Positions 22,226-33,221 of a stretch of 64,000 nucleotides of DNA are shown piece by piece. Position numbers and translations under genes: made by a program. The stretch's first letter is position 1; each line of letters begins with the position of its first letter. Origin of the DNA: Lottia gigantea (lineage: Eukaryota > Mollusca > Gastropoda > Lottiidae); contig NW_008707828.1 in NCBI RefSeq assembly GCF_000327385.1, positions 3,865 to 67,864 of the forward strand, given 5' to 3'. Under the pieces are notes generated by a model, which did not search any database, was not told where the DNA came from, and saw only the letters and a list, made by a program, of their open reading frames with translations.

Positions 22226-22489
22226 AGGGACAGGTGCGCCATTTTGGGGGGCTGATATCTCAATTATGAATTTATTTTCCTATTTCTAAATATGTCTTTT
22301 CTATATATGGCAGTGTCTCAAGAAAAGATGAGTTGTCTTTTAAACTTTCAAATGCAGATAATTCTGGATACACATGGACATGAAGGCTAAAATTCGGACA
22401 GTGAACACTATTACTGATTGGCTTAGCTAAAAAATTCCTGTTTCTGAGATTAAGGTATGATTAGTGAAAAAAATGTCGCATCTGTCCCT
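22226..22489 (+). mobile_element. MITE-B, internally shortened, both ends intact
   Basis: 264 bp between TTAA (22222-22225) and TTAA (22490-22493). The ends are AGGGACAGGTGCGCC and GTCGCATCTGTCCCT. About 80 bases after the left end are missing compared with 18830-19176. Confidence 0.93.
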
Positions 22490-22559
22490 TTAATGGAGTT
22501 AAATATGTCCTGGAGTGATTGTAAGGTTTTTAACTTTCTTCTGGCAAGGAATGACAATC

Positions 22560-22720
22560 TTTGAATTCTTATTGTTACAGAAAGACGCTTGCTCGCTAAC
22601 CTGAAGTTCCAGGGTTCAATCCTAGCATAGGTCGAGATAATAACTTCTGATTTTACAACCTGGTTTGCTACAGACTGTGCACGTTCGAGATGCCCCGACA
22701 GTTGGAAATCGAAAAGAAAA
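22560..22720 (+). mobile_element. SINE-A with internal deletion
   Basis: It has part of the tRNA-like head (AGACGCTTGCTCGCTAACC, then the B box GGGTTCAATCC) and GGTCGAGATAATA, then jumps to CGACAGTTGGAAATCG. Minus-strand frames of 123 and 67 codons cross it and the SINE-E that follows; they are incidental. Confidence 0.85.
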
Positions 22721-22754
22721 GAAATTGAAAGGCAAAATTTCCCATGCACAGCAT

Positions 22755-22985
22755 GACCTCTTATATTTCCGATCTTGACTGCATTGTGAAAATCTGATGA
22801 TCTTAAATAAGTCATCTTCACTCATAATTCCAGTCGATCAAGCTGTAAATGGGTACAGATAATCTTGGAAAGATCTATGCCAAGAGATTTGACCAAGGAC
22901 CAGCTGGTAGAAAGGATCCTTAAATGTGAACCTAAGTTGTTATCCTTGTGAACATAGTTCTATATTTCTTTCTCTCTTTTCAAGC
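22755..22985 (+). mobile_element. SINE-E body
   Basis: GTCATCTTCACTCATAATTC, TGTAAATGGGTACAGATAAT, GGACCAGCTGGTAGAAAGG and GTTGTTATCCTTGTG are shared with 24909, 48371 and 53665. The tail is pyrimidine-rich (TTTCTTTCTCTCTTTT). The head is absent. Confidence 0.85.
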
Positions 22986-23142
22986 AGAGTATAATATCTT
23001 CAGTCATTTATTTTTTAGGAAGAGATAATTTGATTTCTACTGAATGTGCAAGGCGTAGATGGTCCTGTTGCTTCACTGAGAAGTTAGAAGATATAACTGG
23101 TAAGTGGAAATTGCTTGACTCGAAATCTTATGATTTGGGGAC

Positions 23143-23478
23143 ATGAATGGTCTTGGTTGGTGATTTTTGTCACCGACTAGAGTCTTGTAATGAGTTCGCC
23201 GATTGCCTGTGGGTACAGAAGAAAGTAAGAAAAATCCAGTTCTTCATTTCCCCCTCTGTTGATAATCACGTGTAGATCATACAATTAAAAGTAAAATGAA
23301 TCTGATTGGATGATGGAGCCCTGTCTTGCAGACAATAAAACAATCGGCGACAGAAACAAACTTGTTTGAATTATAAATCCTGTCAGCAATGGGATAATAT
23401 TGTCGTGGAAGCACAGACTTTACTCAAGATTCAAGTTAGTGACAAAAATCAGCGACCAAGACTGTTCGTGTGGCCATT
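23143..23478 (+). mobile_element. MITE-C copy
   Basis: Left GGTCTTGGTTGGTGATTTTT and right AATCAGCGACCAAGACTGTT are inverted. The interior has CTGTCTTGCAGACAATAAAA and GATTGGATGATGG, as in the other copies. Confidence 0.8.
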
Positions 23479-23559
23479 AAAGGGAGACTGTTTGCGAGTT
23501 TCATTAAAACATGAAAATTAATTTCTGTCTCCTAGTAGCCAACAACATATATCAATCAA

Positions 23560-23725
23560 TCGAGACTGGAGGTACAAATAGTGGGCTGACGGACTCAGAA
23601 TGTGGCAAATTTGTGTAAGTGTCTTGTCATCAACTTCTAATGGATAGCTGAGAGGGTTCTCTCAAGAAAATTGTCGAAATATTGAATTGATTTGATTGGT
23701 CAGATATAAATAGCACCAATCTCAT
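23560..23725 (-). mobile_element. Foldback F arm
   Basis: GAGACTGGAGGTACAAATAG, GACTCAGAATG and GAGGGTTCTCTCAAGAAAAT match the right arm of F at 17740-17890. Confidence 0.7.
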
Positions 23726-23979
23726 TTCCACATCCCCAAAACAAAGTGTAGTGGGCTTAGTTTAATATGGGTTAATAAGACCATGTTGTATTTGGTGGGA
23801 CACTGTCAAGTCACTGCTGATTGCTGATCAGATTTATAGAGCTCATAACTGTGATATTGACCTGCAATGACTGGTAACCATGACAACACCTGAGCTCCCA
23901 ATCTGTCTGATCTGATCTATGTTGCCTAATATTGTAAAAGTCTGAAACCTATCGCAGTAATATATATTGTACCAAGCCA

Positions 23980-24116
23980 AATGTGTCCAGTATCTGACTA
24001 ATCGAATCAAATATTAAAATAACAAGTCTTTTCTTGAAACTCTGTCATATATAGAAAAGACATCTACAGAAATAGAAAGACTCAAATCAAATGACCAAAA
24101 TGGCGCAACTGTCCCT
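23980..24116 (-). mobile_element. MITE-B right-end fragment
   Basis: It ends AAAATGGCGCAACTGTCCCT next to TTAA and contains AGAAAAGACATCTACAG and AATCAAATGACC. Confidence 0.85.
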
Positions 24117-24528
24117 TTAAAGAAAGTTCATGAACCAGGTACTTAGGAAACAAGTCAGACATGTCTGGTAAAAAAAAAAAAACCAGATTCACAATCTGTG
24201 CATGGAAAGCAAGTCAGATGTCATGTCAAAAGAAGTTTGCACTTTCCACACAGGTCAGGTTCATTCACAAGATAATTTGAAATCTCATAGGTGAAAGGTC
24301 ATAAAAGGTGACCTAATGTTTTTGGCAGGTTGATAAGAAGTGTAGTAAATTAGATTATTAAATTAAAGCCAATTAGTGCCAATTAGAAGTAGTGTAGCCA
24401 GTAATGACATTATAGAATAAATCTTCAAATATTTTTAAAAAAATAAGAAACAGTCTGAAGATATTAATTTCGATACTATGGGAACAAAATGGTCTTGGAC
24501 TGAATTTCTCTGGTGCTCAGTTTCTTCA

Positions 24529-24612
24529 GGAGCCGTGGTGGCTCAGTGAGTTAGACGCTTGCTCGCTAATTTGATGGTCCAGGGTTCAATCCTGGCATAG
24601 ACTGAGATGATA
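24529..24612 (+). mobile_element. SINE-A tRNA-like head
   Basis: GGAGCCGTGGTGGCTCAGTG starts the element. The A box is TGGCTCAGTGAG (24539-24550) and the B box is GGTTCAATCC (24583-24592), spaced as in a tRNA gene. The sequence continues CTGGCATAG like other SINE-A copies, so it is a SINE head and not a tRNA gene. The body is missing. Confidence 0.88.
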
Positions 24613-24908
24613 CACAACAAAACAACACAAATGAAATAGTACAATGTTAATTGAGTCATTTTTTTAACAAACGAATGAAAAAAACATTAGAAAGTTCATC
24701 TGTATGAGAAACAAATAACTTAAACTTGGAAACCGAGATTTTTTCCATTGCCTTGACTATTTTTAGTTGAAAGTTTTTGTGTATTCATACGCCGCATCCC
24801 ACGTTGTCATAGGAGATGACGTAATGACGTAGTAATCATCAAAGATCACTTTAAGGAAATTTGAAGTTCATGGGTAAATGAATGCAAATTTTCATATGGG
24901 TTCACTGT

Positions 24909-25095
24909 AGCATGTGACAATAAAATGTCAATATTCATAATTCCAGTCCACCCAGATGTAAATTGGTACAGATAATCTGGGAAAGATCAATGTCAAGAGG
25001 TGTGGCCAAGGACCAGCTTGTACAAAGGATCCTTAACAGTGAAATTAAGTTGTTATCCTTCTAAAAATATATTTGTTTCTATCTTTCTTTCATTC
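24909..25095 (+). mobile_element. SINE-E body
   Basis: CATAATTCCAGTCCACCCAG, GGTACAGATAATCTGGGAAA and GGACCAGCTTGTACAAAGG follow the family, ending in a CTTTCTTTC tail. Confidence 0.85.
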
Positions 25096-25511
25096 CTGTA
25101 CAAGAACTTTGCCCTAGAACTAGCAACAACCATCAACAGAACAGAGATCAAAGATCTTTTCTGATTTATTGCATACAATCTGTTTATTTTATTGTTATTA
25201 GTTTAAAATGAGGTTGGAAATGGTTTCCGCTGTCAATAGAAAAACAATTATTTCCGGCAATATTAGCCGTGATTTGACGAGATCAATACACACTCTGCTC
25301 GGTCTTAATGGCATCTACACATCAACAGAATCACAAATACTTAATGCTTGTCTTTAAGATGTTTGATGTTGTTTCTGTTTGCAGCAGGGCTGTTGATTTG
25401 GCTCTATTTGCTGGTCCTGACCAGCAGGACAGCTCAAATGACCAAGGGTCAGACATCAAATATAGGTCAGCCATTACAGGGCAATCATTTCTAATACTTC
25501 CAGTCCCGTCT

Positions 25512-25760
25512 CCAGGAATGAATTGGTGCTGGGGCTCAGATTTTGTACTCAGAAAATTTGAAGAATTATAGACCCAGAGAAATCATTTCTGACAATTTGA
25601 GCTGCCAAAAACGTATCTAAATCTATACCTTTTTTATTTTGTACAAAGTCTTGTAAATGAATCAATCTCTGCTGAACTGAAGAAGGTTTTGCTGGGGATT
25701 AAATTTCATTTGCTGGGGCCGAGCCCTCACTGACTTCACCCTAACGACAGGGCAGGGTAC
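25512..25760 (+). repeat. Dispersed repeat Q, copy 2
   Basis: It matches 6575-6745 and extends further (GAAGGTTTTGCTGGGGATTA, GGGGCCGAGCCCTCACTGAC). The distal part is also found inverted at 58340-58420 (CAGCAAAACCTTTCTTCAG). An 87-codon frame at 25308-25571 overlaps its start and is unassigned. Confidence 0.75.
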
Positions 25761-25762
25761 TG

Positions 25763-25825
25763 TTGAAGACTAATTACATATATTCAAGACTCAAATGAAC
25801 CCCTGAAAATGGCGCATGTGTCCCT
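25763..25825 (-). mobile_element. MITE-B end fragment
   Basis: TATTCAAGACTCAAATG and AAAATGGCGCATGTGTCCCT precede TTAA at 25826-25829. Confidence 0.85.
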
Positions 25826-25945
25826 TTAAATTACATTAACAAATCAATTAACTAGTTTATCTTCATGTCAGGCAAAAGTTTGAAAATTCCTAACTTAACA
25901 CTGTTCACAATCGGTCAATTTAGTTTGAAATGGACCTGAATATTG

Positions 25946-26376
25946 TGGGTGACCACTTGAAACCTTGTATAACGATATATGACGCCAAATTACTTTTCGA
26001 CAAAACACAAAAAACTATTTGTACTTGTATTGTGTTAAAATCTTTTGGTTTTCATTCTTTGAAAATATAAATCTTGTATAACAATTTGAGTATTCCCTAC
26101 TATTCAACCAATAACTCGAAAAATAATACAGTATACAAGGTTTTTCGTTTTCATCTGCAGAAAAAGGAACATTGAATCTTGTATAATAATATATTTTACG
26201 AGGTTTTAAATCTGACAGTTTATATACGTGTTATTAAATTAGTGCTTTTTGAGTTATTTACAATCAAGCTAAGAATACGAGGTTTTGATCACAAGATCCG
26301 CGCTTTTATGAGCTTTCAAACGGTACCAAAAAGTCAACATGACCAAATATGGAATATACGAGGTTTCAAGCGGTCA
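25946..26376 (+). mobile_element. MITE-K, complete
   Basis: It starts GGGTGACCACTTGAAACC and ends GGTTTCAAGCGGTCA, a terminal inverted repeat of ~22 bp continuing into TTGTATA / TATACGA. The 431-bp interior repeats the words CTTGTATA and TACGAGGTTT several times. A second complete copy is at 28074-28497. The superfamily is unknown. Confidence 0.85.
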
Positions 26377-26384
26377 GCCACGTT

Positions 26385-26880
26385 ATGGAAAAGTATCTTT
26401 CTGTAATAAATAATCAGAATAAGGAGGCCTTAATATATCAAAACTTGTTTTTCTACTCAAATTCCAACCTTTTACACCACAATTTCATTTTCCCTCCATT
26501 ACATTGATCATTTCATTTTAATCAGAAATTTTTTTTTTCTATCCGTATCAATTCCAGTGATATTTAAAAGTAGGGGAAACTGGGGGAAGTAATCAATGTG
26601 GGTTAATCCTAACGCCAATATTATTAAAGATATATAAAGTGTAAGATTAATCTACCAACGAGACTTGTTCTTCATCTTCAGACATTTTCTAATATTAATT
26701 TCTGTTACCATTAATAAGGCACCTATGAAACTACGTATGGTTCTTACATGGAAATAACACAGCCATTTTGATTCTCTTCCTCAACTTAATAAGGTTAACT
26801 TTTAAAAAAGGCTACAGTGTTTCAACAAAGTACATTTAAAGGTTTAGAAATGGCTTTAAATATGATTTGATGACTTAGTT
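26385..26880. other. No feature recognised
   Basis: AT-rich; nothing I can support. Confidence 0.45.
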
Positions 26881-26884
26881 GAAA

Positions 26885-27137
26885 TATAATAGGCTTTTTT
26901 TATAGCATTTGTCTCCTGGAAATATTGTTTAATTGCAACCCCAATTGTTCCAATAGATTAAGTTATAAATGTATATATCAGAATGCACCAATTCAATCTT
27001 ATTTTTACAAAATTTCTTGGAAGAACTCTCTCAGACACTCAATGAGTTATTTGCTACTATTGTATTTAAAACCTGGACAGTTGTCCCGAATTGAGTCAGT
27101 CTGCCCTCTGTTTGTACCTCCAGTCTCGGGAGGCTGG
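26885..27137 (+). mobile_element. Foldback F arm with intact outer end
   Basis: ATATATCAGAATGCACC, AGACACTCAATGAG, TTGTCCCGAATTGAGTCAGT and CCAGTCTCGGGAGGCTGGCT follow in family order. The outer end lies directly against the 14-bp minisatellite. Confidence 0.75.
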
Positions 27138-27159
27138 CTCTGCCATGGAAGCAGTGTGT

Positions 27160-27672
27160 ACAGATCAGTACATATAGATCAGTACATATAGATCAGTACA
27201 TGTAGATCAGTGTATGTCAGTCAGTACATGCAGATCAGTAAATATCAATCAGTACATGTATATCGGTACATATCAATCAGTACATATAGATCAGTATATA
27301 TCAATCAGTACATATAGATCAGTATATGTCAATCAGTACATGTAGATTAGTAAATATCAATCAGTACATGTAGATCAGTTTATATCAATCAGTACATATA
27401 GATCAGTATATGTCAATCAGTACATGTAGATCAGTAAATATCAATCAGTACATATAGATCAGTATATGTCAATCAGTACATGTAGATCAGTAAATATCAA
27501 TCAGTACATGTAGATCAGTATATATCAATCAGTACATGTATATTGGTACACATCAATCAGTACATATAGATCAGTATATGTCAATCATTACATATAGATC
27601 AGTATAATTATGTCAATCATTACATATAGATCAGTAAATGTCAATCAGTACATGTAGATCGGTACATGTCAA
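27160..27672. repeat. Minisatellite of 14-bp units arranged as 28-bp dimers
   Basis: Units alternate between AGATCAGTA(C/T)ATAT and (T/G)TCAATCAGTACAT, running for ~510 bp with scattered variants (for example TATCGGTACAT). The first units are pure AGATCAGTACATAT. No coding meaning was seen. Confidence 0.95.
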
Positions 27673-27679
27673 CTGAAAA

Positions 27680-28070
27680 CGTTAGGCTAAATGTCATCAA
27701 ATTGAAAGCCTTATAAGTAGCAGTGGGAGTAATTTGAAATTGAAAAAAAAAACCCCAGATTTAATGGATTTTCTCTTACTTTCCATCTTTCTGATTCGTA
27801 ACATGATCTAACCCTGGAGGCTAATTTTCATCTGGATCGAAGCTTCTTAATCTCCAAGGCTAATCTCCATAGAAATTAAAAACTCCTGATCAATTTTTTA
27901 GGATTCATTTTAACGATATTAGGAGAAATTCTTATACTTGATATTCTTATTCGACGTGCGAGAAGGATTAAGGAAAAATCAATGTGTTCATCTAAATATT
28001 CCACATTGTTTAAAATATCTACTGTCCTCTCATACTGTAGAATTAAAAGAATTTATTTTCAGCATAATAT
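27680..28070. other. No feature recognised
   Basis: AT-rich; nothing I can support. Confidence 0.45.
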
Positions 28071-28073
28071 CCT

Positions 28074-28497
28074 GGGTGACTGCTTGAAACCTGGTATAAT
28101 GAAATATATTTCTTTTCGAGAAAAAACGTAAAAAAATATTTGTACACATATTTTGTTAAAAACTTTTTTATTATTTATTTTTACAGATATACCTGGTTTT
28201 CATTCTTTGAAAATTTAAACCTCGTATAACAATTTGAGTATTCCGCACTATTCAACCAATAACTAATAGTACTATATATGAGGTTTTTGTTTTCATCTGC
28301 AGAAAAAGGAACTTTGAACCTCGTATAATAATAATTTACTGTTTATATTTTATTTAATAACTAGTTTTTGGATTATTTACAATCAAGCTAAGAAAACAAG
28401 GTTGCGATCATAAGATCCGCTCTTTTACAAGCTTTTGAACGGTACCAAAAAGTCAAAATGACCAAATATGGCATATACCAGGTTTCAAGTGGTCACA
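28074..28497 (+). mobile_element. MITE-K, complete
   Basis: The ends are GGGTGACTGCTTGAAACC and GGTTTCAAGTGGTCAC. The interior matches 25946-26376 through TCATCTGCAGAAAAAGGAAC and GGTACCAAAAAGTCAA. Preceding bases ATATCCT also occur, inverted, at the right end of the third copy (48243-48256), so the true terminus may lie a few bases further out. Confidence 0.85.
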
Positions 28498-28707
28498 AAA
28501 TTCCGTTTATCAAAATCTCCAAAGTATGGCAAAATTGAGTTGTATAGTTGACCCCTTTCAAAAAGAAGTACCATCAGGTGTTTTGAATAATGTCCCATAT
28601 TAATTCAGGTATTGTTAAGAGTGATGCAGGAATATGTTTTATTGAGGATGAAAAATGAAACGAGCTCATTTTACTTTTCTCTACCCTATATCCGGACTAA
28701 CCCATTT

Positions 28708-29098
28708 TTCCATCTGTTCCAGTTTGTGATTTTTCCATCTGTTTCAGTTTGTAAATCTGTGCCAGTTTGTAGTTTTTGTATCTGTCCCAGTTTGTAAATA
28801 TGTTCCAGATTTTCCATCTTTGTAAATCTGTCCCAGTTTGTAGTTATAACATCTGTCCCAGTTTGCAATTTTTCCATCTGTCTCACATTGTAGTTTTTCC
28901 ATCTGTCCCAATTTGTAAAACTGTCCCAGTTTGGTAATATGTCCCAGTTTGTAATTTTTCCATCTGTCCCAGTTCGCAGTTTTTCCGGCATGCCCAGTTT
29001 GTAGTTTTTCCTGGTTTGTAAATCTGTCCCAGTTAGTAAATCTGTCCCAATTTGTATATTTGTACCAGTTTATAGCTTTTCCTTCTGTCCCAGTTTTT
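28708..29098. repeat. Minisatellite of CTGTCCCAGTTTGTA units
   Basis: Units of ~15-30 bp combine CTGTCCCAGTTTGTA with TTTTTCCAT. About 20 units are visible with considerable divergence. A 101-codon minus-strand frame (28686-28991) is a repeat translation (NW-D, KLQTGTD motifs), which I treat as incidental. Confidence 0.93.
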
Positions 29099-29350
29099 TT
29101 TTCATATTGAAATTGTTGACTCCCATTTCTTTCTGATTTTTATCTGACATATTTTGTTGTAGTTGATGAAAATAAGAAGATAGAAGAAAAATGTTAACCT
29201 TTCAAAAGGATTAATACAAAATCAATAAGCATTATTCTTTCTAACAAATCTACTTCACTTGTCCATAGCACAATATTCTTAAACCTTCTCCAGATTTTTT
29301 ACTTATTTCCTATGGAATTTAATGCCTTCCTTCTAATATCTTATTTTTAA

Positions 29351-29385
29351 AGATGGGTTTCCTAATTTTTAGTGTCTCAAATTAT
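29351..29385 (+). mobile_element. MITE-G end scrap
   Basis: AGATGGGTTTCCTAATTTT after TTAA, then AGTGTC. Only the first ~35 bases remain. Confidence 0.65.
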
Positions 29386-29452
29386 TGAAACCAAGCACAA
29401 AACTTCAAACATATATGAACACATAGTTATAGTGAACCTGCTCTTGAATTAA

Positions 29453-29763
29453 AGGGATAGATTCTCTGACTTTGCTTTGGGACTTAAATATATGTAAATT
29501 GTCTTCAGAAGTACTAGAAATGTATAAAATTCTAATAAAACTATCTTAAACTAGGAATTTTACTCACTATTTTTATAAATGTCTTTTCTACTTATCACAT
29601 AGTATCTTATATTGACGAGTCGTTGTTTTTAACATTCAAATGTAGATAATTCTGGTAACACATGGATTTGAAGCCTCAAACTTCGACTTTGAGCGTGAAT
29701 ACTATTACTGATTGGCTTGGCTAAAATTTCCAATTTCTGAGACTAATGTACGATTGGTCAAAA
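29453..29763 (+). mobile_element. MITE-B, right end eroded
   Basis: After TTAA it reads AGGGATAGATTCTCTGAC, then GTCTTCAGAAGTACTAGAAA, TTCTGGTAACACATGG and ATTACTGATTGGCTTGGC, stopping at GATTGGTCAAAAG. Confidence 0.85.
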
Positions 29764-30336
29764 GAACACATAAGCAATCTCCTTCCCTACCTCCATGGAT
29801 CCTCCGAAATTCTGCTCAGAAAACATGGATAATTTTCAGGGTTTCCCTGTCAAACTCGGCCACTGTTATCTATGGATTTTATTTCGTATTTCTTCACAAA
29901 ACCTTTCAAAAGAGGAATATCAAACATGTAAAGGCCATTTGTATCTACAGCAGCCATTCTCACTACGCCTGACAATAATCTCGTAAGGAATTGGGAACAA
30001 AAAAATTGAAAAGAAAAATTCATGAATATTTTTTGAGATTTTTTGCTTTATCAGCAACATGTTCTACCATTTAGCCTTAATATGTAAGTGGTTAAAAAAT
30101 CAATTGTACTTTTTCCAAGTGTTTACTAGGAACATCAGTTTATTTGATGTCATGGCCATTTTACGTTTCTATTTTATTCTTATTGATTAGTTAAAGACAT
30201 TAGTTTCCAATGACAAGACTTGTTTTATTACCAATTAGACAGGTTATAGTGGTGGTCTGAATCTCGGACTGATTGCTTCCTTGATGGACTAGAGATTTCC
30301 TCGTTCATGGTAAGTTATGTAACTTTTTTTGCGTCT
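29764..30336. other. No gene supported; two short overlapping frames
   Basis: Frames of 86 and 63 codons (29712-29972 and 29795-29986) overlap in this stretch. The second has a cysteine/aromatic-rich sequence but no motif I recognise, and the first begins inside MITE-B. Confidence 0.3.
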
Positions 30337-30639
30337 GCTAGGCCATTTCTTTGACCAATTATACTTAAGTCTTCGAAACTGAGATTTTTTAGCTGAGGCA
30401 ATCAGTAATAGTGTTTACAGCTCACTGTCAAAATTCGATTCTTCAAATCCATGTGTGTCCAGAATTTTCAGCGTTATGACTCATCAATTTAGGATACTCT
30501 GTGATATATAGAAAAGACATATATAGAAATAGTGAGTAAAATTCCTATTTTGAAGTAATATTAAAGGAATTATGTGATTTTCGTACATTTCAAGTACTTC
30601 TACAGACTATTTACATATATTCAAGACTCAAATCAACCC
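30337..30639 (-). mobile_element. MITE-B cut off by a minisatellite
   Basis: GGCCATTTCTTTGACCAATT starts it and it proceeds in order to ATTCAAGACTCAAATCAACC, where the terminal ~20 bases are replaced by the 58-bp array. Confidence 0.88.
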
Positions 30640-31288
30640 CGATTCATAGTGTAACAGGTTCTATTTTGATTTACCGCCTTTTAGCTGTCATACACTCGAT
30701 TCATAGTGTAACAGGTTCTATTTTGATTTAACGCCCTTTTAGCTGTCATACACTTGATTTATAGTGTTATGAATTCTATTTTATTTTCCTTCCATTTTGC
30801 TGTCATACACTCGATTCATAGTGTAACAGGTTCTATTTTGATTTAACGGCCCTTTTAGCTGTCATACACTCGATTCATAGTGTAACAGGTTCTATTTTGA
30901 ATTACTGCCCTTTTAGTTGTCATACACTCGATTCATAGTGTAACAGGTTATATTTTGATTTACCGCCCTTTTAGCTGTCATACACTCGATTCATAGTGTA
31001 ACAGGTTCTATTTTGATTTAACGCCCTTTTAGCTGTCATACACTTGATTCATAGTGTTATGAATTCTATTTTATTTTCCTTCCATTTTGCTGTCATACAC
31101 TCGATTCATAGTGTAACAGGTTCTATTTCGATTTCCAGCCCTTTTAGCTGTCATACACTCGATTCATAGTGTAACAGGTTCTATTTTGATTTGCAGCCCT
31201 TTTAGCTGTCATACACTCGATTCATAGTGTAACAGGTTCTATTTTGAATTCCCGCCCTTTTAGTTGTCATACACTCGATTCATAGTAT
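30640..31288. repeat. 58-bp minisatellite, about 11 units, with a 5-unit superperiod
   Basis: The unit is CGATTCATAGTGTAACAGG followed by TTCTATTTTGATTTAACG, CCCTTTTAGCTG and TCATACACT. A distinct variant (GTGTTATGAATTCTATTTTA with CCTTCCATTTTGCTG) occurs at about 30754 and 31049, ~295 bp apart, indicating block duplication of five units. Confidence 0.95.
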
Positions 31289-31489
31289 TTTATTTTATTT
31301 CCATTTTGTGTAGTTGTCTGAATCTATATGAATACATGTCACTTTCATAAAATTGATGTCTGCTGTTTTAGATGACAAGATAGAAGTAGTTGTCTGAGTC
31401 CTTGAAGACACGACTTTCCAGACATAAACACTTCCTTCATAGAAATGAAAATATTTTGTTTACACGCTTAAATAGTAAATGTAAACCAA

Positions 31490-31715
31490 TCATACTGTTT
31501 GTTCCTACATGAGAGAAGATCACATTATGCTATGCGCCAAGGGAACGAGTTGGAGGCGTTGGAGCTATTGTTATCTTGGTATTGATTGGCTGAAATTTAC
31601 GTCATACACTACAGTTACGTCATTAGGGTTCCTAGTTGTCAACGATATTATATGTCACGCTAAATCCTGTTGTCAATATTTTGACCGTGAGATTAGGCTG
31701 CACCTATTGTTAGCG
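31490..31715 (+). repeat. Dispersed repeat R, copy 1
   Basis: Its reverse complement matches 34045-34270. Shared features are the GGTATTGATTGG/CCAATCTATGCC block, TTACGTCATTAGGGTTCCT versus GGAACCCCAATGACG, and AAATCCTGTTGTCAATATTTT versus AAATATTAACCACAGGATTT. The 69-codon frame here is not preserved in copy 2, arguing against coding. Confidence 0.8.
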
Positions 31716-31782
31716 TAGGGTACCAGTTTAAATCCCAACCAGACCCATCATCTGCATGGATGTAGCTATGGTGATCGATTAA

Positions 31783-32091
31783 CATTTTTGGGGAGGTTGA
31801 TTTGAGTCTTGAATATATGTAAATAATCTTCAGAAGTACTAGAAATGTAGAAATTCCATAATTCCTTCAAAAATATTTCAAACTAGGAATTTCTTTTTCT
31901 ATTTCTAAAGATATCTTTTATATATGGCATTGTTTCTAGAAAAGTCTTTTAAACTTTCAATTGCGGATATTTCTAGACACACTCAAATTTTGATGGTGAG
32001 CTCTGAACACTATTATTGTTTGGCTCTGCTAAAAAATCCACGTTTCTGAGACTAAAGTATGATTGGTCGGAAAACTGACACAACTGTCCCT
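31783..32091 (+). mobile_element. MITE-B copy, left end eroded
   Basis: GGGAGGTTGATTTGAGTCTT follows TTAA. It proceeds in family order and ends CACAACTGTCCCT, with TTGA in place of TTAA. Confidence 0.88.
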
Positions 32092-32369
32092 TGAAATGAT
32101 GAGAATTTTTGATAAAAATGGTGATATTTTGACATTTAATGTCATATTATTGATATTTCATTGAGTAATTTATTTCCCCACAATAATACAATGTTATTTA
32201 ACTTTTCACCGATATTTGAGTAACTCTTCTGTTAATAGAGGTAAAATTAGTGTCAGTCAATAGTCCAAGTTTGTAATTGGTGTCAACGTTAAGTCAATCA
32301 TTCGACTATTTTGTCTACCAATTTGATTACATCAGATAAATTGTCTCACAGTATTTTGTGGTCTGTTAA

Positions 32370-32700
32370 AGATGGGTTTCCTTATATCTAGTGTCAAAAT
32401 AAGCAAACTATTTTATTAATTGATGTTTCTAATGAATTTTGACATACTCTTAATCATATCATTATTTTCTTACATTGCATATAATTAATAAATGCATAAA
32501 TGTCCATGTATGTACAGTCTGGGTAAACAAAAAAAGACATTTTGACCTTTCCTGATTGGCCACTCATTGGAATTCTGGTGATTAATTATGGATATGTGAG
32601 ACAAACTGGTATTTTTCCAAGTCATTAAAACATGTCTACTTTCTATTCAAATAAGTATTAGCATTTTCATTTTCATAAATAAAAATAAGGGAATCCATCT
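32370..32700 (-). mobile_element. MITE-G, complete, TTAA-flanked
   Basis: 331 bp between TTAA (32366-32369) and TTAA (32701-32704), with ends AGATGGGTTTCCTTAT and AATAAGGGAATCCATCT. The interior is the inverse of 8517-8833 (CCACTCATTGGAATTCTGG, CATGTATGTACAGTCTGG). Confidence 0.9.
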
Positions 32701-32767
32701 TTAATATTCAACTTTTATTCGCTGAAACTATTTTTGATTTCAAAAATGAATTATGTTCTATCCTAGG

Positions 32768-32880
32768 CCTGTACATTTTGGGAGATTCAAAGTCTCTCTT
32801 CACCTAAATCTAAATGAAGTATTTGTTTCATCCTGTACATTTGGTAGAATTAAACCTTTTCTTCCCCGAAATCTAAATCT
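32768..32880. repeat. Short tandem duplication, ~65-bp unit twice
   Basis: CCTGTACATTTTGGGAGATT and CACCTAAATCTAAATGAAG recur as CCTGTACATTTGGTAGAATT and CCGAAATCTAAATC. The units are clearly diverged. Confidence 0.7.
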
Positions 32881-33221
32881 TTTACTGACTCAAAAAAACA
32901 GAATACTTTTGCTCCAGTTCATAGTCAAATATAAAACTTAAAGATGCCTTAAATACTTTCAAGTTTCGAAAACAAAAAATCCTCTTTACCCAAAGCCATC
33001 TTTTTTGGTGGGAAATTTGAAAAAAAATGGCCTTGCAGCTGATTGGTTCAGTTATTCCTTGAAACAATGCCTTTAAAACCACAGATACACAACATCATAC
33101 CTTAGACCAACAATAATATTTGTCCCAATCGTTTCAAATCTCAAGTACATTGGAGTGACACAAATTGCCTTAATGGCGGAAATGATTGGATGAAGGTAGG
33201 ACCAGACATTAGATAATTATA

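Noticed and set aside
22450-22821. 123-codon minus-strand frame, the longest in the window
   Set aside because: It spans the end of a MITE-B, a deleted SINE-A and the start of a SINE-E, three unrelated repeats.
24529-24612. Possible tRNA gene
   Set aside because: A and B boxes are present but the acceptor stem does not close and the sequence recurs at 22582, 38248 and 44789 as a SINE head.
27160-27672. CRISPR-like or telomere-like array
   Set aside because: Pure short tandem repeat with no spacers and no TTAGGG-type unit.
30640-31288. CRISPR-like array
   Set aside because: Units are contiguous 58-bp tandem repeats without unique spacers, in animal DNA.
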